A stretch of 64,000 nucleotides of DNA from Blasia pusilla (taxonomy: Eukaryota; Marchantiophyta; Marchantiopsida; Blasiales), in NCBI GenBank assembly GCA_050084515.1, contig CM114272.1:56544001-56608000 (forward strand), read 5' to 3'. Positions 60,418 through 64,000 of the stretch are shown here, one piece after another. A model generated the notes under the pieces. That model ran no database searches. It was given only the letters and a program-made list of their open reading frames with translations, and was not told the DNA's origin. Each line of letters begins with the position of its first letter. Positions within the stretch are counted from its first letter, which is position 1. The position numbers were made by a program, and so were the translations under genes.

Positions 60418-60790
60418 TGAAGGCTCGTCTCTGTCGTGACTCACGGGATGCGCCGTCGTTGGCCTCTGGGCGTCCAGTTTCGACGTCCATTTGGATGTCC
60501 GTTCCGTGATACCCTACGCTGTCCATCGGGTTCATCTCAGCCGTACGCTGGATGCCGTCTCCTCGACAGAGTTCCACGCTTTCGTCCAACATCCGTCCGT
60601 TCCTTCCGTTCTCTCACGTGGGTTCAAGGCTAGGAATTATTTCCATCCGTCCTCGCTTTGCTCTCCGTCCACCTTCCCGTCGATTTATTCCGCTCGATGT
60701 GCGGTCCTCTCGTGAAATGGGGTGTCTAATTTTTTATTTGTAGTAATGCAGGTCATATTTGTTAGTGCATAACATGTTAATTATGTTTTG
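59320..60790 (-). promoter_or_regulatory. Upstream region of the MBD-like gene
   Basis: GC-richer DNA up to about 60720, then AT-rich. It holds no transposon ends. Open frames on both strands overlap in conflicting phases and look fortuitous. A (GA)n tract lies at 60386-60413. Confidence 0.35.
60386..60413. repeat. (GA)14 microsatellite
   Basis: Uninterrupted AG/GA run, followed by ATGGATGA. Confidence 0.95.
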
Positions 60791-60799
60791 TACAAAATT

Positions 60800-61052
60800 C
60801 ATTTTTTTAAACATAATAATATTTGCAAATGAAGAAGTCACTTTCTCATATTAATATAAATTTAAATTATCTTCTGAAATTAACTTTGACATTCTTATAA
60901 TAATAAAATTAATTTTGGATTTGTTTAGTGACATTTCAAATGACTTTTGAATGACCATATAGGTTCATGATAGAAACATTTCTTTTGGTTGAGAGTGCCA
61001 AAAAATAAGACTTCAAAAAAATTGAAGGAGAACTCGCCCATAATAATATAAA
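60800..61052 (-). mobile_element. Two worn family A Helitron fragments
   Basis: Right ends TTTGCAAATGAAGAAGTCAC...CTCATATTAATATAAA (to ~60857) and GAAGGAGAACTCGCCCATAA...TAATATAAA (to ~61052) are family A 5' ends in - orientation. The second directly abuts the family B copy. Confidence 0.55.
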
Positions 61053-61199
61053 ATAATTAGTACCTATGAGTTAGTCATGGACATATACGCACATGTCTTG
61101 AAATTAAACATATATACGCGCCGGGTTTGAAAAAAGTGCTATGTGTCATACTCTGAAGGTGTTTCTAATTCAAAAATCCTCCTAAAATTATAGTATAGA
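61053..61199 (-). mobile_element. Family B Helitron, second copy
   Basis: - strand start TCTATACTATAATTTTAGGA from 61199 (T at 61200). It shares TATACGCGCCGG, ATGTGTCATA and TAGTACCTATGAG-like words with the copy at 10206-10361. The terminal CTAG has decayed to ATAA. Confidence 0.65.
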
Positions 61200-64000
61200 T
61201 TAGTATTTATAGTATTATAGAAGTTAGTGTAGATTTTCAAACGGCTTCCATAAGTGGCTTTGATGATTTAGAATCAAAGTCTAGTATCAAGGAAGTTAGG
61301 GCTATGTTTGGGGTCAAAGGGTGGATCATATGGATTGATGGATGATTCAAATTTATCCAACATTAACTCCCTACAAGTACATCATAATTGGATTGTGGTC
61401 CTTTGGTTTTCAAACACCTTTCATGTTGATATCTGATTTTTTAACCAATTATGTTTTGATATATGTCCTTAATACTTTGGAGTCACTTCTCAACTGAGTC
61501 AAGTTAGTGACTTGTTTGGAGTCCATGAGATCGTTTTGGGTTCAATCACGGAGGCTAATTATGGGTAATTCAAATTACCCATCATATATAATATGGATAA
61601 TTATTATTGTTTTGATAAAACAAGAATACGATCTATATTAGAAAGGCTGTGATGTTACGCTAAATGTATGGAAGCCTAAAGTGAGTGTAATATAAATTGA
61701 ATCTCATGGGCAATGAAAATTTCTATTTAAATATAAAATATTATGAAATTGGAAAGATATGTCTTTTACAGACCTAGAAAAATCGGTTAGTTATATAACT
61801 TCTACAAGTAGGCCTTGAATTTAATCCCTCATAGAGATTCCTCCACATCACTCATTCATATGTTAGATGGGAAGTCCATCTACTTGCTAGCACTCAGACA
61901 TATTGCATTCTCGTCACTTCAAAATATGTCTACACTTGCTTTTTTCGCGTCAAATCTTTGTTGTTGTCAAGTCTGCCGCTAGAGTTTGGTTCCTTTGTGC
62001 ACGTAAGCAATCTCCTTGGTCTTTTTTGGTTGCTGGAAATGTTGGGTGTTGAATTCTTCTTAGGACCCTCCATCGATTCCTTCATGTCATGGAAATACAA
62101 TGTGTTTCATTCCACTTACAATGTAGATTGCAACTTCTTGAGACAGAAATTTGCATTTCCAAGATTCATCAACAATAGTTATTTTCTTTGTCATCTATAT
62201 TCACCCTTAAGTTTGTTTTTTCTTCTCTACGTTGCGATAATGTGCAATTCTTGATTATTGGCCAACATCCATAGTTCTCTATTGCTTTGAAGCTCGAGTC
62301 ATAACTCTTTGTCTTTGCTAGTTTGAGATGGACATTTGGCTGGTTGTTGCTAATGTGAGAAGGACATTCAACTCATTTTCCATTAGAAAGCTTATGACTC
62401 ACTATTCCTTGGTAAATCCTCTCAAGAATCTCCAAGAATAGATTGGACTTGACCATTTCATTTGCCTCTTAACTTGGTCATGTCATACAGCCATCATATT
62501 CCACGCTACAGGGACGATTTTGCTAGTGCCATCGACAACTCTTGATGCATTTGTTGTGCTTTCTAGCATAGTAGCTTGGCTGAACTTTTGTATTGTTGCG
62601 CGATTAAGCGTCAACAATATCCAAATTTCTTTTACTTTGCACAAATCCTATTGAGGCTTTTCTTCTTATATGGATAGTCTTGTGAACTTCCAAAGATCTT
62701 TCAATCTCAAAGCCACTTTCAACGTCGGCTTCTTCACGACTCTCTTCGCATTCACAATGAGTTTTTATAAATAATTGTGATTGGCTCTCACGAGGGTCTT
62801 TTTTTATCACTACATGATGAGACATCCCTTCCAAAGATCAACTCTTCTACTTGAAATTATGCAAACAAAAAGTTATATTTCTCTTATGATGTTGGTGATT
62901 GCAGTCCTTATCCATCCTTAATCTACTATCGATATTATTTTCACAATTACATATTGGATCTGACTATTCAATTGCCCTCACACTTTAATGAAAAAAAATT
63001 TGTGAAGGATGTTTCTCACTTTTTGTGGCCACTAAAGTTTTCCAATCTACTAGATTTGATATAGGTCGGAATGAGATTAGAGCCTTTGGCAACTTTCAAG
63101 TGTGCCTCTCCCACACCTAGCACTGCAACATATTGCTCAATTTAACCATATTTTCTATTCGTGTCTCCTAAATTATCTATATAATTCCTATTTTCTTCTT
63201 GTCTTGCGTGCATTATGTAGAAATTTTTTTTTCTCTATATGTCCTTATTAGCCATCATTCCATATATCTGCACCATAACTTGCAAAAATATCAAAATTTT
63301 GGTGACTATATTACAACTTAGACCTTGTAAAAAAATTTTATAACTAGTGCAAGCAAGGAATCATCCAAGTGTGATTCCACTATTAGTATTTTCAAACTAT
63401 GCGACAATAAATCAAATGCATGGTACTTTTAGGAGAGCAAGATGTACATTTACACAATTAAACAAGTAATAGTCTCTTAGACAAATTCTAGGATCACACA
63501 AAAATATTGGCAAGGAACATATAGAAGAAAAAGCACAAAGGTTGTTAAGCCACATCTAGCCTTTAGTCTTCTTCTCTATATCTGTTAGGACTTCTTTTAT
63601 CCACATAAGTTATCAATGCAAAGATTTGCACCAAAACTTGCTCAACATCATTTCTCTATGCCTATCCCAAAATCCCTACCTTGTTAAGAAATGGACTATA
63701 GCTTCCACCAAGAAATCGTCCTAGTTTGATTCCATTACTAGTATCATACTATGAAGCAGAAACTCACATTAAGGCTATCCTAGAAAAAAATACAAGTGAG
63801 CCCACAAAAATAAGTTGACGCCATTAAGAAATTATCCAAGTGTGATTCCATTGTCAATGTTGTTAAACGATAAATAGTAAATTAAATCTAGGGTACATTT
63901 AGGACAACCAAATGTAAACCTAAACAACCGGATGTAAATGTGGACAAATAAACCAAAGATAAAGACAAGTTGTAGGATCATGGGGACAAGTTGACTTGGG
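61200..64000. other. AT-rich intergenic DNA, no gene recognised
   Basis: The frames at 61958-62254 and 62604-62834 lack domains. The word ATCCAAGTGTGATTCCA and its neighbours (AAGAAATC.., ..CTATTAGTAT) recur near 63352, 63710 and 63827, a loose dispersed repeat. Confidence 0.4.

Noticed and set aside
61958-62834. Possible retroelement gag pieces
   Set aside because: Short, interrupted and without zinc knuckle, protease or RT motifs.

Overview
The window looks like nuclear DNA of a land plant. The reasons are a GH17 beta-1,3-glucanase carrying a plant-type X8 module, intron-rich genes with GT..AG boundaries, CT/GA-rich 5' leaders, a Ty1-copia element with an initiator-Met-tRNA type primer site, many small Helitrons and hAT-type MITEs. 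I could not fix the lineage. Gene density is low: three supported host genes in 64 kb. They lie in GC-richer islands (1-3.5 kb, 10.5-20.2 kb, 55-60.7 kb) separated by AT-rich, transposon-filled DNA.

Layout. (1) 3-1238, + strand: 3' part of a GH17 glucan endo-1,3-beta-glucosidase with a C-terminal X8 (CBM43) module, cut by the window edge. (2) 3.5-10.4 kb: AT-rich DNA with a tandem array of about 12 degenerate copies of a ~72-bp unit, a hAT-type MITE and three Helitrons. (3) 13082-19216, - strand: a complete 11-position exon chain that I could splice by hand into a 472-residue AAAP-family (SLC38/AVT-like) amino-acid transporter. Exon 3 exists in two tandem versions of identical length (103 nt) and phase, the classic layout of mutually exclusive exons. 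(4) 20.2-41.9 kb: AT-rich repeats, including head-to-tail Helitron arrays, two inverted copies of a ~600-bp Helitron family, two more hAT MITEs and an orphan G-box/TATA module. (5) 41919-47966: a decayed Ty1-copia element (- strand) with a 5-bp target duplication, three LTR copies and an 820-bp foreign segment between two of them. (6) ~50.7-54.9 kb: a decayed autonomous Helitron (N-terminal zinc-finger-like segment and PIF1-type helicase) interrupted by a Ty3-gypsy remnant. That remnant has a deleted integrase core, a C-terminal PHD finger and a short segment resembling a DNA cytosine methyltransferase. (7) 57836-59319, - strand: a three-exon gene for a ~312-residue protein with an N-terminal MBD-like segment. 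(8) 60.8-64 kb: more Helitron fragments and AT-rich DNA.

The three host genes do not form an evident pathway. The strongest biological observations are the duplicated transmembrane exon of the transporter, the composite copia element, the gypsy element with a PHD finger, and the Helitron arrays with exact A|T target sites. All homology calls come from reading motifs; no database search was run.
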